A DNA stretch of 64,000 nucleotides from Acidimicrobiia bacterium (lineage in GTDB: Bacteria > Actinomycetota > Acidimicrobiia > Acidimicrobiales > VFJN01). The stretch spans positions 124,001 through 188,000 of the forward strand of contig SHVB01000003.1 in assembly GCA_009694375.1 (NCBI GenBank), read 5' to 3'. Positions 1 to 9,400 of the stretch are shown one piece after another; position 1 is the first letter of the stretch; each line of letters starts with the position of its first letter. The position numbers and the translations under genes are program-made. The notes below the pieces were generated by a model. The model made no database searches and was not told the DNA's origin. It was given only the letters and a program-made list of their open reading frames with translations.

Positions 1-2
1 AG

Positions 3-818
3 CGCCTGGGCTACGGGCCCGATGATCGCCTTTTGATCATCAACTGCAACGGCCTCGGCTCCTGTCATGCGGCCAACCTGGGGATCTATGAAGCGCTGCG
101 GGAGGGTATCGCCACCAGCGCCACGCTCATGGTGCCCTGCCCGTGGGCCCGCCCCGCATCGGCCGACTACCAGGGCGAAGACATCGGGGTGCGCCTTACC
201 CTCAACGCCGAGCACAGCCACTACCGCTGGGGGCCGATCACCTATGCCCCCTCCTTGCTCGATGGCAACGGCGGCTTCCCTCTCACCGTGGCCGACGTAT
301 GGGATCACGCCGATATCGACGAAGTGCGGCGAGAACTGCAAGCCCAGGTGGAGCGGGCCATGCTGTGGGGCATCGACATCAGCCACCTCGACAGCCACCT
401 GGGCACCCTGCAACTACGCCCCGAATTCTTCGACGTCTACCTCCAACTGGCGGTGGACTTCGCCCTGCCCCTGCGCCTGTCGGGGGCATCGAGCGAGCGG
501 GCCATTGGCTTCCCGTTCCGCCGCCTGGCCCGAGAGGCCGGCGTGGTGTTCCCCGACCACTTCATGACCGTGCGCGGGCGCGGGTCCCGAGGCACCGTCG
601 AGGGGATCATCGCCACGCTGCGCCCCGGAGTGACCGAGGTGTACGTCCACCCGGCGCAAGACACCCCCGAACTCCGAGCCCTCACCAGTGCGTGGGAATC
701 CCAGGTAGACGACTACGCCCTGGTCACCGGCACCACGAGCCTGCGCGGCGAGCTCGACCGAGCCGGCATCCAACGGATCGGCTACCTCCCCCTCCGCGAC
801 CTCCAACGGGCCCAATGA
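3..818 (+). CDS. YdjC/ChbG-like carbohydrate deacetylase, 5' end outside window
   Basis: The frame is open to the left edge, and codons from position 3 read RLGYGPDDRLLIIN, the usual lead-in of this family, so the TTG at 33 is not the real start. The family (ChbG/HpnK, YdjC-like) removes acetyl groups from small amino sugars using a metal site. The HLDSH motif and the block around MVPCPWARPA are conserved. However, the first metal motif, normally NADDLG, reads NCNGLG, and the usual GVHLTLN reads GVRLTLN, so two of the three expected metal ligands appear lost. The protein may be inactive or have a different role. The stop overlaps the next start (ATGA), suggesting translational coupling. Confidence 0.8.
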   Translation, partial: RLGYGPDDRLLIINCNGLGSCHAANLGIYEALREGIATSATLMVPCPWARPASADYQGEDIGVRLTLNAEHSHYRWGPITYAPSLLDGNGGFPLTVADVWDHADIDEVRRELQAQVERAMLWGIDISHLDSHLGTLQLRPEFFDVYLQLAVDFALPLRLSGASSERAIGFPFRRLAREAGVVFPDHFMTVRGRGSRGTVEGIIATLRPGVTEVYVHPAQDTPELRALTSAWESQVDDYALVTGTTSLRGELDRAGIQRIGYLPLRDLQRAQ

Positions 819-1201
819 CCCTGCATCGCGCCGCCCTGGTCCTCGTCCTTGGAGCAACCTTGCTGCTGGCGTCCTGCGCGGACGAATCCGTCCCCACCGG
901 GACCGTCCCTACCCTCGTCCCCCGCAACGTTTACCCCAAAAAAGTCATCACTGTGGACGACGCCGGCTTCGACGCCTCGGCGGTAGAAATCGTCTCAGGG
1001 CAGGTGCTCGTTATCGTCAACACCGGCGACGAGCCCCACTCCTTCAGTTCCACCGAGCGCTTCGACACGGGTCTCCTGGATCCCGGGACGACCTCCACGG
1101 TGCTGCTCACCAAACCGGGCAAGATCCGCTTTTTCGACAAAGCGAATCGAGACCACAAGGGCACTGTCACCGTCACCACCGCAACAGACATCCCAAGTTA
1201 G
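815..1201 (+). CDS. Cupredoxin-like lipoprotein
   Basis: 128 aa. The ATG overlaps the upstream stop (ATGA). The N-terminus is a lipoprotein signal with a hydrophobic stretch ending in LLASC, so Cys19-20 should be lipidated and the protein anchored outside the membrane. The rest resembles a cupredoxin/EfeO-type beta-sandwich (ITVDDAGF, then NTGDEPHSF). The N-terminal His of a type-1 copper site is present in PHSF, but the C-terminal loop IRFFDKANRDHKG has Asp where Cys is expected and no Met ligand, so a blue-copper site is unlikely. It converges on and overlaps the next gene by four bases. The substrate or partner is unknown. Confidence 0.75.
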   Translation: MTLHRAALVLVLGATLLLASCADESVPTGTVPTLVPRNVYPKKVITVDDAGFDASAVEIVSGQVLVIVNTGDEPHSFSSTERFDTGLLDPGTTSTVLLTKPGKIRFFDKANRDHKGTVTVTTATDIPS

Positions 1202-1584
1202 TACGTGGTCTCGGCGTCGAGCCGCCGCAGCACAGACCGGTATGGCTCACTCCCGGTCAGGGGGATCAGCCCCATCACCAGCCCCATCGGGCCCACCACC
1301 TTCACCCGGCCCCGCATAAACGACACACTGGCGTCTACCTCGCCCCTGCTGACGGCCATGAAATCGCTGTAGGTCTGGGTGAGGGTTACCTCGGCGGCGG
1401 GGTCGTCGCCAAGCGCCAGTTCGACCCAGCGGCCATTGCGGGCCGCCTGGTGATAGCGCACCTCCCCCTCGGGCCCACCGGTGACCACCACCTGGACCCG
1501 GGCCGTGGCCCCGGGACATTCCGGGAGGTCAGTGGTGAGTTCCCGGTGCCGGTCACACCAGGCCTGGCTCAAGTAGGAGACCAT
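1198..1584 (-). CDS. SCP2-like sterol/lipid-carrier domain protein
   Basis: 128 aa, a single domain of the SCP2 type: an N-terminal strand region with a conserved Trp (GRWVELALGDD), the pattern AEVTLTQTYSDFMAVSRGEVDASVSFMRGRVKVVG, and a C-terminal helix. Family members bind acyl or sterol-like lipids in the cytosol; the ligand here is unknown. It lies 9 bases downstream of mca on the same strand. A TAGCCT hexamer that overlaps the mca stop sits six bases before this ATG, so the gene may have its own leaderless promoter. Confidence 0.75.
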   Translation of the reverse strand: MVSYLSQAWCDRHRELTTDLPECPGATARVQVVVTGGPEGEVRYHQAARNGRWVELALGDDPAAEVTLTQTYSDFMAVSRGEVDASVSFMRGRVKVVGPMGLVMGLIPLTGSEPYRSVLRRLDAETTY

Positions 1585-1590
1585 GCCCCG

Positions 1591-1596
1591 AGGCTA
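1591..1596 (-). promoter_or_regulatory. -10 hexamer TAGCCT, leaderless SCP2 gene
   Basis: Minus-strand TAGCCT followed by six bases and ATG at 1584, with no Shine-Dalgarno. It overlaps the mca stop codon. Fits the TANNNT leaderless pattern repeated across the window. Confidence 0.45.
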
Positions 1597-2469
1597 GGAG
1601 ATCGGGGCGTCGGCGTGGAGCCCGGCGAACAGGTCGTCTTCGAGGCTCGAGACCGGCACCCGGCTACTGGCCCGGATGTAGTCGTCGTAGGGGTGGATCG
1701 ACGCCGCCACCTCCCGGGGCAGCCCAAACCAGAACGGTGATTCGGGGTCGATCTGGGTGGCGTGAGCCAACAGCGCCTCGAAGCGCACCTCGCCATAGCC
1801 ATCGATGGGGATGGAGGCGTTGATGCGGTCGTCCTGCCAGGGCCGATCAAGCCACTCCTGGCTATACGGCGACTCCAGCCCCAGTTCCAGATATTTGGTG
1901 TGAGTGAGTTCGATCCGCTTTTTCGACCACACCGAGTAATAGACCTTGGCCACCTGCCAGGGCTCCCCGGCGTCGCTAACCCACGTCGCATCGGCTGCTT
2001 GGTCGATGGCGGGCTGGGTGATCTCGTGCACCCGCAGATGGTCAGGGTGCGGATAGCCCCCCTGCTCGTCGCCGTAGGTGAGCACCACCTGCGGCCGAGT
2101 GCGCCGGAGGATCGTGGCCAACCGCTCCGCCGCCTCGGCCAAAGGAGCGCGGGCGAAGCAATCCGGGTTGGCGTTGGCCTCGCTGTCAGCCATGCCGGAG
2201 TCGCGGTAGTCGAGCATCACGACCTCGTCGTAGCCGATGATGACCGCCGCGGCCGCGAGCTCAGCCCGCCGAACCGCAGCGATGTCGGCCTTGACCTCCT
2301 CGGTGTCCATGGCCGGGTTGAGGATGTCGCCCTCCTCGCCACCGGTGCAGCAGACGAGGACCGTGCGGACCCCGTCGTCGTGATACTTCGCCACGGTCCC
2401 CGCCCCCTTCGACGATTCGTCGTCGGGGTGGGCGTGGACAGACAGGAGGCACAGAGGATCGGCGGGCAT
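1594..2469 (-). CDS. mca: Mycothiol conjugate amidase
   Basis: 291 aa, the usual Mca length (about 290). The enzyme cleaves mycothiol S-conjugates into a mercapturic acid and GlcN-Ins during detoxification, which marks a mycothiol-producing actinobacterium. The zinc motif HPDDE is at residues 14-18 and the second metal/catalytic motif HPDH at about 142-145; GGEEGDILNPAM and YRDSGM are typical of Mca rather than MshB. The frame is open further upstream to 2571, but ATG 2469 gives the conserved N-terminus and has TATCCT seven bases before it, so it was chosen. Confidence 0.92.
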   Translation of the reverse strand: MPADPLCLLSVHAHPDDESSKGAGTVAKYHDDGVRTVLVCCTGGEEGDILNPAMDTEEVKADIAAVRRAELAAAAVIIGYDEVVMLDYRDSGMADSEANANPDCFARAPLAEAAERLATILRRTRPQVVLTYGDEQGGYPHPDHLRVHEITQPAIDQAADATWVSDAGEPWQVAKVYYSVWSKKRIELTHTKYLELGLESPYSQEWLDRPWQDDRINASIPIDGYGEVRFEALLAHATQIDPESPFWFGLPREVAASIHPYDDYIRASSRVPVSSLEDDLFAGLHADAPIS

Positions 2470-2476
2470 CCGGAGG

Positions 2477-2482
2477 AGGATA
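2477..2482 (-). promoter_or_regulatory. -10 hexamer TATCCT of mca
   Basis: Minus-strand TATCCT, seven bases (CCTCCGG) before ATG 2469; no purine-rich ribosome-binding site. Supports a leaderless mca transcript. Confidence 0.5.
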
Positions 2483-2489
2483 CCGACGC

Positions 2490-3388
2490 CTAGCGCCGAT
2501 CGAGCAGCCCGGCGACGCCAACCTCGTCGAGCAGACCAGCCGCTGGCAGTCGGCGCAGGAGCTCGCGCCAACCATCTCCCTGGGGACCAGCCAGCACGGG
2601 GCCGACGAGGACCCGAGCCTCATCGTGCCGGCCGACGCCGGCGAGCAGGACCGCAGGCCAGAACGGGAACTCCTGCTGGTCGGGCTGACGGGCCATGGAG
2701 TCGGCATAGATCGCCAGCGCTGTGGCGAGGCCGCCGTCCGTCATGGCCTCCTCGGCGTCCTCTATTCGGCGATAGGCGAGGCTCAGACCCACGAGGCGCC
2801 GGAGCTCGACCACGGCTTGGGATGATCCTCCACCCGGACATCGACCACCTGGTCGTGGCCAGGGCGGGCAGTCGCCGCGCCCGCGACCACCGCGAGCGAC
2901 GCCGATTGCTGTCCGCGCAGATCACCACCCGCGAGCTGTGCCGCGTCGAGGGCACCGAGCAGCCGGACGGCCAGCGGACCGTCGGAGGCGAGGAAGGCCG
3001 CCGCCATCGCCTCAGGTACGCCGGGGTGCCACATCATGTTGGCCTGGGCGCTGAAGCCATCGCCGATGATATGACCCGCCGCCTCGATGCACGACGACCC
3101 GGTGTGCGCCGCCGAGCGACCCGCCGCATCCACCACGGCCACCTGCCGGGTGTCCGCGTGCGCGTCGGCACCCAACACCGCCGCGAGCGCGTCCGCGGGC
3201 GCGCTACCGCCGCGGAGCTGGCTGAGCGTGTCGGGGCCATGGGCGATCTCTGCGATCGCCTGCGTGGCCACCGCGCCGACCCCCGCCTCGAGCCACGGAA
3301 CGACTGCCCCCACCGCGAAGAAGCGTGACTGCACGGCCACACCCAACTGGCCGGTGGCCGGACACCGGGCGACGACGGAGTACGTTAC
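2490..3388 (-). pseudogene. DUF1028 family protein, frameshifted and lacking a normal start
   Basis: Two adjacent frames together encode one DUF1028 protein. The frame down from 3388 reads TYSVVARCPATGQLGVAVQS and runs to VRVEDHPKP; the match then continues in another frame as VELRRLVGLSLAYRR to 2490. One missing A in CCCAAG at about 2815-2819 explains the shift. After the upstream stop (TGA 3398-3400) and a good GAGAGGA ribosome-binding site, the expected start position holds GTA (3386-3388). The next possible start, TTG at 3346, would remove the conserved N-terminal TYS segment, which carries the Thr thought to act in this Ntn-hydrolase-like fold. The gene is therefore decayed, or carries two sequence errors. 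Confidence 0.75.
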
Positions 3389-3397
3389 CGATTCCTC

Positions 3398-4633
3398 TCA
3401 GGCCGGCGAGCGACGCAGAGGAGCGAGGGTGTCCTCGCCGGTGTCGTCGTCCTCGGTGAGGTGCCAGCCGCATCGCTGGGCCAACAAGCGGTGGCCTTCG
3501 TCGGGCCCGGAGGCAATCAGCCCGTCTTCGGCGGCCAGCCGCACCGGGCCCCGAGGGCGATACAGGTACCGGCCGCCCCGCAGGACCGCCAGGATGTGGA
3601 ACCCCGGCTCGATATCGAACTCCAACTCGGCCAGAGAAGCCCCCTCCGCCTCCGACCCTGCCGCCACCGGCACCCGCACGACCACGTCATCGGAGTCGCC
3701 CAGCGCGATCGACAGGATCGGGTGGAGTTCCTCTTTCTCCTCAATGAGCCACACCATCTGCTGGGCGGCGTCGCCAAGATCCTCGGCAGCCTGCGACAGA
3801 TGGAGCAGGCCCCGCAGGGGGGCCGGATCAATGCGATCGTTACTGGCCCGCAAGACCCAGAGCTCCAGGCGGTCTTTCATCTCGTCGAGACGGTCCTCCA
3901 GATGACGCACCTCGGCCGCCAAACCCTGATCGCGCAACACCAGTGCCGAATAGGCCAAGCCCACCGCCACCTCAGAAATGTTCTTCATTTCGACCAACAC
4001 ATCCACGGCGCGGTCGAGGTCGGAGAGAACATCTTCTTCGGGTGGAACCGGCGGCTCCCAGTAGGGGGCCGCCGCCAACTCTCGGAGTCGGGAAATCCCC
4101 GCCGGTGAACCGCGCAGAAAGATCACGTCACCCGGCAGGCAAATGGCGTCGCCATCCACGTGCGTGATCCAGTGACGTTCGCGACGAATCGCCATCACGC
4201 GCATCCCGATCTGTACCGGCAGTTCAAGAGCCGCCAACGGACGCCGGGCCAGATGTGAACCCTCCCGAATGCGCACACGGTGCGATACCTCTTCGGCGTT
4301 GGAAAGGTCGGCTACCAGTTCCCGCGGGATACCGAGACGATGGGTGACGATTCGGGCGATGTCCACCGCGGCGTTGCCGATGCGTTCGATCGAGGAGACC
4401 ACCTGAAGCACCGATGCCATCGCCTCGGCCTCCTTGGGATGACGCGCCGCCAGGACCGACACGGCGCGCATCTCGTGCACCAGATCCGACATCTGGTCTT
4501 CGAGTTGGTCCACCTCCTCGGCCATGTCGGGGTCGCCAAAAAACAGGGCGGCGTAGGCCAAGTCCACCATGAGTTCCGAAAGATCCTTCGCTTCGGCGAG
4601 CATGGCTCTGAGGTTGCGGGGTCTGGCATCCAT
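3398..4633 (-). CDS. PhoU/TrkA-C two-repeat regulator, potassium-channel family
   Basis: 411 aa built from two copies of the same module: a PhoU-like helical bundle (LAEAKDLSELMVDLAYAALFF, again VEMKNISEVAVGLAYSALVL) followed by a TrkA-C/RCK_C ligand-binding domain (DAICLPGDVIFLRG, again DGLIASGPDEGHRL). Such cytosolic proteins are annotated with potassium channel or transport regulation; no channel gene is adjacent. ATG 4633 gives the conserved N-terminus. The longer open frame to 4927 runs antisense through the next gene and is not used. A TATCCT hexamer lies at 4647-4652. The broken DUF1028 gene follows directly. Confidence 0.82.
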   Translation of the reverse strand: MDARPRNLRAMLAEAKDLSELMVDLAYAALFFGDPDMAEEVDQLEDQMSDLVHEMRAVSVLAARHPKEAEAMASVLQVVSSIERIGNAAVDIARIVTHRLGIPRELVADLSNAEEVSHRVRIREGSHLARRPLAALELPVQIGMRVMAIRRERHWITHVDGDAICLPGDVIFLRGSPAGISRLRELAAAPYWEPPVPPEEDVLSDLDRAVDVLVEMKNISEVAVGLAYSALVLRDQGLAAEVRHLEDRLDEMKDRLELWVLRASNDRIDPAPLRGLLHLSQAAEDLGDAAQQMVWLIEEKEELHPILSIALGDSDDVVVRVPVAAGSEAEGASLAELEFDIEPGFHILAVLRGGRYLYRPRGPVRLAAEDGLIASGPDEGHRLLAQRCGWHLTEDDDTGEDTLAPLRRSPA

Positions 4634-4712
4634 CGGGTTCCCGACCAGGATAGAACGCAAACCGCCAGTCTGTGACACGGACTTCACTTCCCCCTGGACC
4701 ACACTGGTGCTC

Positions 4713-5330
4713 GTGCGTTCACAACGACTCCTCTCACTGATCCTCTCCCTCGTGGTGGCGGGCCCCATAGTGGCCTGCTCCCGAGCCGACGGCCGCTCGC
4801 TCCCACCCCCCGACCGCGCCAGCACCACCGCGCCGAGCACACCGGCCCTACAGACCACCCCGGCCAGTGCGTTCACCCTCCGCAGCACCTCTTTTCCCAA
4901 CGGACAGGTCCTGGCGGCCAACCTCACCTGTCAGGGCCTGGGAACATCGCCCGACTTCACCTGGACCGCCCCGCCCGCCGATGCGGTCGAACTGGCCCTG
5001 GTGGTGCGCGATCAGACCGAGGGTGGCTATCTGCATTGGGTCGTCACCGGCATCGATCCCACCAGTACTGGATTCGGTGGCGGCGGCATGCCCGAGGGTG
5101 CCCTGACGGCTGTGAACAGCAGCGGTATCTCCGGATGGTCACCGCCATGTCCGCCCGCCGGAACGGGGGTGCACACCTATGAGGCCACCCTCTACGCCCT
5201 GAAGTCGATCCCCCCCGTGGAGGCGGGTGCCCCCGGGACGCCCACGGTGGCACTCATCGAGGGGGCCCGCATCGCCCAGGCCAGCCTCACCGCTACCTAC
5301 TCACCCGACGCGACCGTCACGATCCCATAG
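4713..5330 (+). CDS. PEBP (YbhB/YbcL-type) lipoprotein
   Basis: About 205 aa from GTG 4713 (GTG 4707 is equally possible). The signal peptide RSQRLLSLILSLVVAGPIVAC ends in a lipobox Cys and is followed by a Pro/Thr-rich linker. The mature part is a phosphatidylethanolamine-binding-protein fold: SPDFTWTAPP, then VVRDQT, HWVVTGIDP, and WSPPCPPAGTGVHTYEATLYAL, with the ligand-site Asp and His residues present. These proteins bind small anionic ligands; the bacterial role is unclear. Transcribed away from the PhoU/TrkA-C gene across about 80 bases. Confidence 0.8.
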   Translation: MRSQRLLSLILSLVVAGPIVACSRADGRSLPPPDRASTTAPSTPALQTTPASAFTLRSTSFPNGQVLAANLTCQGLGTSPDFTWTAPPADAVELALVVRDQTEGGYLHWVVTGIDPTSTGFGGGGMPEGALTAVNSSGISGWSPPCPPAGTGVHTYEATLYALKSIPPVEAGAPGTPTVALIEGARIAQASLTATYSPDATVTIP

Positions 5331-5336
5331 GGCCCC

Positions 5337-5624
5337 GTGCACCCCAGCGAACGTGTGCGCATCGTCACCGAGACGGCCCGCGCCGTCCTCGAACACCGAC
5401 TGACCCCGGCCCTGGGGGCCCAAGCCCTGACCCTCCAGCAGGAACAGATCACTCGATTTCTCCGCAGCGATCGCATCGACGTAACCCGGGCCGAGGCCGA
5501 TGTGGTGGCCCTCACCTTGCGGCGACTAGCCGAACAAATCGCCGACCGCAGCCCCGCCGACCCCGATCCCGCCTTCACCGAGATGGCCCGCATCCTGGGC
5601 GAACTGGCCCAGTCGCTCCGCTGA
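5337..5624 (+). CDS. Small helical protein of unknown function
   Basis: 95 aa from GTG, six bases after the PEBP stop, so probably in the same transcript. The sequence is mainly charged and helical (VRIVTETARAVLEHRLTP, then RAEADVVALTLRRLAEQIADR). No signal peptide, membrane segment or recognised motif. Function unknown. Confidence 0.55.
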   Translation: MHPSERVRIVTETARAVLEHRLTPALGAQALTLQQEQITRFLRSDRIDVTRAEADVVALTLRRLAEQIADRSPADPDPAFTEMARILGELAQSLR

Positions 5625-5639
5625 TAGCGGCACCCTGAC

Positions 5640-6392
5640 CTAGCTCGGCGCGTCCACCTCACCCACCTCGATGACCCCCGGTGCCGCCGACGCGTTCGCG
5701 GCCACCTCCGCCTTACGCACTTGAAACGACGCCACCGCCATGGCCACAACCGAGGGCAGGAAGAAAATCAGTAACTGGGTCGTGAGTAACGCCCCGAACA
5801 ACGTGGCGTACATCGCCCGATTCACCACCTTGGCCGACGCTCGTCGGGACACCGCCCGGAACCCCAGCGCGGCGGCGACCAAGGGCAAGAAGATCGATAG
5901 CGACGTGGGCCAGAACGCCTTGATGTAAAGCGCACGCCCACCCGGCGACCAGTTCGTCACCGCCGCGGCGGTGGCATCGGGGCCAGCGGCGATGGCGTTC
6001 TCAAGCGCCGACTGGGCCCACTCGGCCACCCGTTCGGGCGAGGTCGAGATGGCCGCACCCGTGGCCGCACTGATGGGCACCCGGAAGCCAAACAACACGA
6101 ACAGGATCGTCACCGCCGCCAGTACCAGCGAGGTCAGAGCGGCGCGATGGCCGGGGGGCATCCCAGCGTTGCCCCGCGCCCCCCGAGGAGCTTTGGTAGC
6201 GCCACTCGATGGTCGGGAACTGGTGAGACGCGACAGCACCGAGCCGCTTTTCGCCGCCGGGGCAGTGGACCCACCCGTGACGGTCGGCGCCGCCGCCGCT
6301 CCGGCGGCCGCGCTGCGGGCGGCTACGTCGGCTCGCTGTTGCCGATTCTGGCTTTGGCGCCGCTGCTTGGATGGTTGCTGCTTACTCGACAT
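5640..6392 (-). CDS. Membrane protein of unknown function with basic N-terminal tail
   Basis: 250 aa. Residues 1-80 are a low-complexity tail rich in Gln, Arg, Ala and Ser, likely disordered. Hydrophobic segments follow at about 85-107, 160-180 and 195-225 (ALTSLVLAAVTILFVLFGF, SLSIFLPLVAAALGF, ATLFGALLTTQLLIFFLP). No catalytic motif is visible. It converges on the preceding small gene with 15 bases between stops. Confidence 0.7.
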   Translation of the reverse strand: MSSKQQPSKQRRQSQNRQQRADVAARSAAAGAAAAPTVTGGSTAPAAKSGSVLSRLTSSRPSSGATKAPRGARGNAGMPPGHRAALTSLVLAAVTILFVLFGFRVPISAATGAAISTSPERVAEWAQSALENAIAAGPDATAAAVTNWSPGGRALYIKAFWPTSLSIFLPLVAAALGFRAVSRRASAKVVNRAMYATLFGALLTTQLLIFFLPSVVAMAVASFQVRKAEVAANASAAPGVIEVGEVDAPS

Positions 6393-6459
6393 GACCGCAG
6401 ACTAGATCGTGGCGGCTGCCACCGAGAAGGTGAAGGTGCCGCACCCGCCACCCCCTGTC

Positions 6460-9400
6460 TCACCGAAAATCACGGCTCCGGGTGGACGCCGCGATCGGTA
6501 GGGCTTCCAGGCGATCGGCAATCACGTTGGTCACACCCTCAAATCGCTCGAGCCGCCCTCGGACCAACATCGCTGGAGCAGCCCGGGCCACCTGACGATG
6601 CGCAGCCCAGCATCCCTTCGACACCACCACATTGATCAGGCCAGTCTCGTCCTCCAGGTTGATGAAGAGCGTGCCCCCCGCGGTAGCGGGCCGTTGGCGA
6701 TGGGTGACCACGCCCCCCACTCGAACCCGGCGGCCTGCCTCCACTGCCGCCAGACCCGCTGCTGTTACTACCCCGGCGGCGGCGAGGTACTCCCGCACGA
6801 ATCGGGTGGGGTGGCCGTCGGGACTCACACCGGTAGACCACAAATCAGCCTGGGCCGATTCAGCAGCGGTCATGGCGGGCAACTCGGGGGCGGCCACGCC
6901 GGTGACGATCCCCGGCAACCGATCTGGTCCGCCCTGGGCCACCGCCCCCGCCGCCCAGATTCCCTCCCGCCGCGACATGTCGAAACCGCCAAAAGCCCCA
7001 CTGGTAGCCAGCGCCTCGATCTGGCGGAGGGTGAGCGACACCCGACGGGCCAGGTCCTCCGGGCTGGCATAGGGCCGCCCCGCGGCGATCTGCCGGGCCA
7101 GTTCCCTACCGATTCCCCGCACCGAGGAGATCCCCAACCGCACCGCCGGCCCGCCCCGGCCCCACTCCACCGGGGCGGCGGACCGGCCCGCCTTCCCTGG
7201 CGCCTCCCCCTCCAGGGTGGTGATGGCGGCCGATGCGTTGAGGTCGGGGGTGCGTACCTCCACGCCATGACGACGGGCATCCCCCACCAGGGTGTGCGGG
7301 GCGTAGAAGCCCATCGGCTGCGCATCGAGCAGCGCGGCGCAGAACGCCGCCGGGTACCAACGTTTCAACCATGACGACGCGTAGACCAGATAGGCAAAAC
7401 TCACCGAGTGGCTCTCGGGGAAGCCATAACTAGCGAAGGCCGCCAACTGCTCCCAAATCACCTCGATGACATCGGGCGACACGCCGCGCTCCCCCGCCCC
7501 CTTGGCGAAACGCTGGTGCAGTCGCTCCATCCGTTCGCGACTGCGCTTGGAGCCCATGGCCTGTCGGAGCATGTCGGCCTCGCCAGGGCTGAAGCCAGCG
7601 ACATCGATGGCCATCTGCATCAACTGCTCCTGGAACAGCGGCACTCCCAGGGTCTTGTTGAGTGACCGTTCCAAGAGTGGGTGTAGATACGTCACTTCCT
7701 CCTGGCCGTTGCGGCGACGAATGTACGGGTGCACCGATCCCCCCTGGATGGGACCGGGACGAATCAAAGCCACCTCCACCACCAGGTCGTAGAAGACCCG
7801 TGGCCGCAGACGGGGCAACGTGGCCATTTGGGCCCGGCTCTCCACCTGGAATACCCCGATCGAGTCGGCCCGGCTGAGCATGTCGTACACCTCATCGTCT
7901 TGGGGAAGAGTGGCGAGATCGACGTGCAGGTCGCCGTGGACCTCTCGCACCATGTCGATGCAGCCGTGCAGCACCTCGAGCATCCCGAGGCCCAGCAGAT
8001 CGAACTTCACCAGACCCACCGCGGCGCAGTCGTCCTTGTCCCACTGAAGGACCGTGCGATTCTCCATCCGGGCCCATTCCACCGGGCACACCTCCACAAT
8101 CGGGCGGTCGCAGATCACCATGCCGCCCGAGTGGATCCCCAGATGACGGGGGGCGTGCTCAAGGGCGGCGGCTAGGGCCAGGACGTCGGCGGGGATCTCC
8201 TGTTCCACCTTCTGCTGCTGGGCCGTGACCGCCACTCCACCCCCGGCATCGACCTGTGTTGCCCAGGCATCCTGCTGACCGGGGGCATACCCGAGCGCCT
8301 TGGCCACATCGCGGATCGACGACTTGGCGCGGTAGGTGATGACGTTGGCCACCTGGGCGGCATGGCGGCGGCCGTACTTGGCGTAGACGTACTGGATCAC
8401 CTCTTCCCGGCGCCCCGATTCGATGTCGATGTCGATGTCGGGTGGCCCATCGCGCTCGGGGGATAGGAAGCGCTCGAACAGCAGGCCGAGTTGCACGGCA
8501 TCAACATTGGTGATGCCCAGGGCGTAACAGACCGCGCTGTTGGCGGCACTGCCCCGCCCCTGGCAGTAGATGTTTGAGCGGCGGCAAAAGTCCACGATGT
8601 CCCACACCACCAGGAAATAACCGGGGAAACCGAGTTGCTCGATCATGGCCAGTTCGTGCTCGATCTGACGGTACGCCCCCGCCACTCGTTCCTCGCCCCC
8701 CGAGCCGTAACGCGACTGGGCGCCGGTGGCGGTGAGGTGGCGGAGGTAGGCCATCTCACTCCCTCCATCGGGACACGCAAACGGCGGCAGCCGCGGCGCC
8801 ACCAGGTGCAGATCAAACGCACAAGCCCGGCCCAACTCGGCCGCCCGCTCCACCGCCCCGGGCCACCGGGCAAAACGGCGGGCCTGCTCATCACCCGAAC
8901 GTAAATGCGCTCCGGCACAGGCGGGCAGCCAGCCGTCGAGTTCATCCATGCTGCGCCGCGCCCGTACCGCCGCCATGGCCGTGGCGAGCGGCCGACCGGC
9001 CGGCGTGGCGTAGTGGGCGTTGGTAGTGGCCACCACATCCACTCCCGCTTGGATCGCCAAGCGAGCCAGGGCGTCGTTGCGGTGTGAGTCGAGGGGATCA
9101 CCGTGATCGCAGAGTTCGACCACCACATTGGCGCGACCAAAAGTAGCAATCAGTGCCTCCAACTCTCGGGCGGCGGCGGCCGGGCCATGCCGCTCCAGAG
9201 CAGCGGGCACCGAACCCTTGCGGCAGCCCGTGAGCACCAGCCAATGCTCGCCATGCACTGTGTCCCAGGCGATGTCTCGATAATCCGGCTTGCCCTTCTC
9301 CGCCCCGGCCAGATGCGCGGTGCTCATCACCGATGCCAAGCGGGCATAGCCCTCGGGATCCCGGGCCAGTACGAGCAGATGGGTGCCCTCGGGGTCGGGA

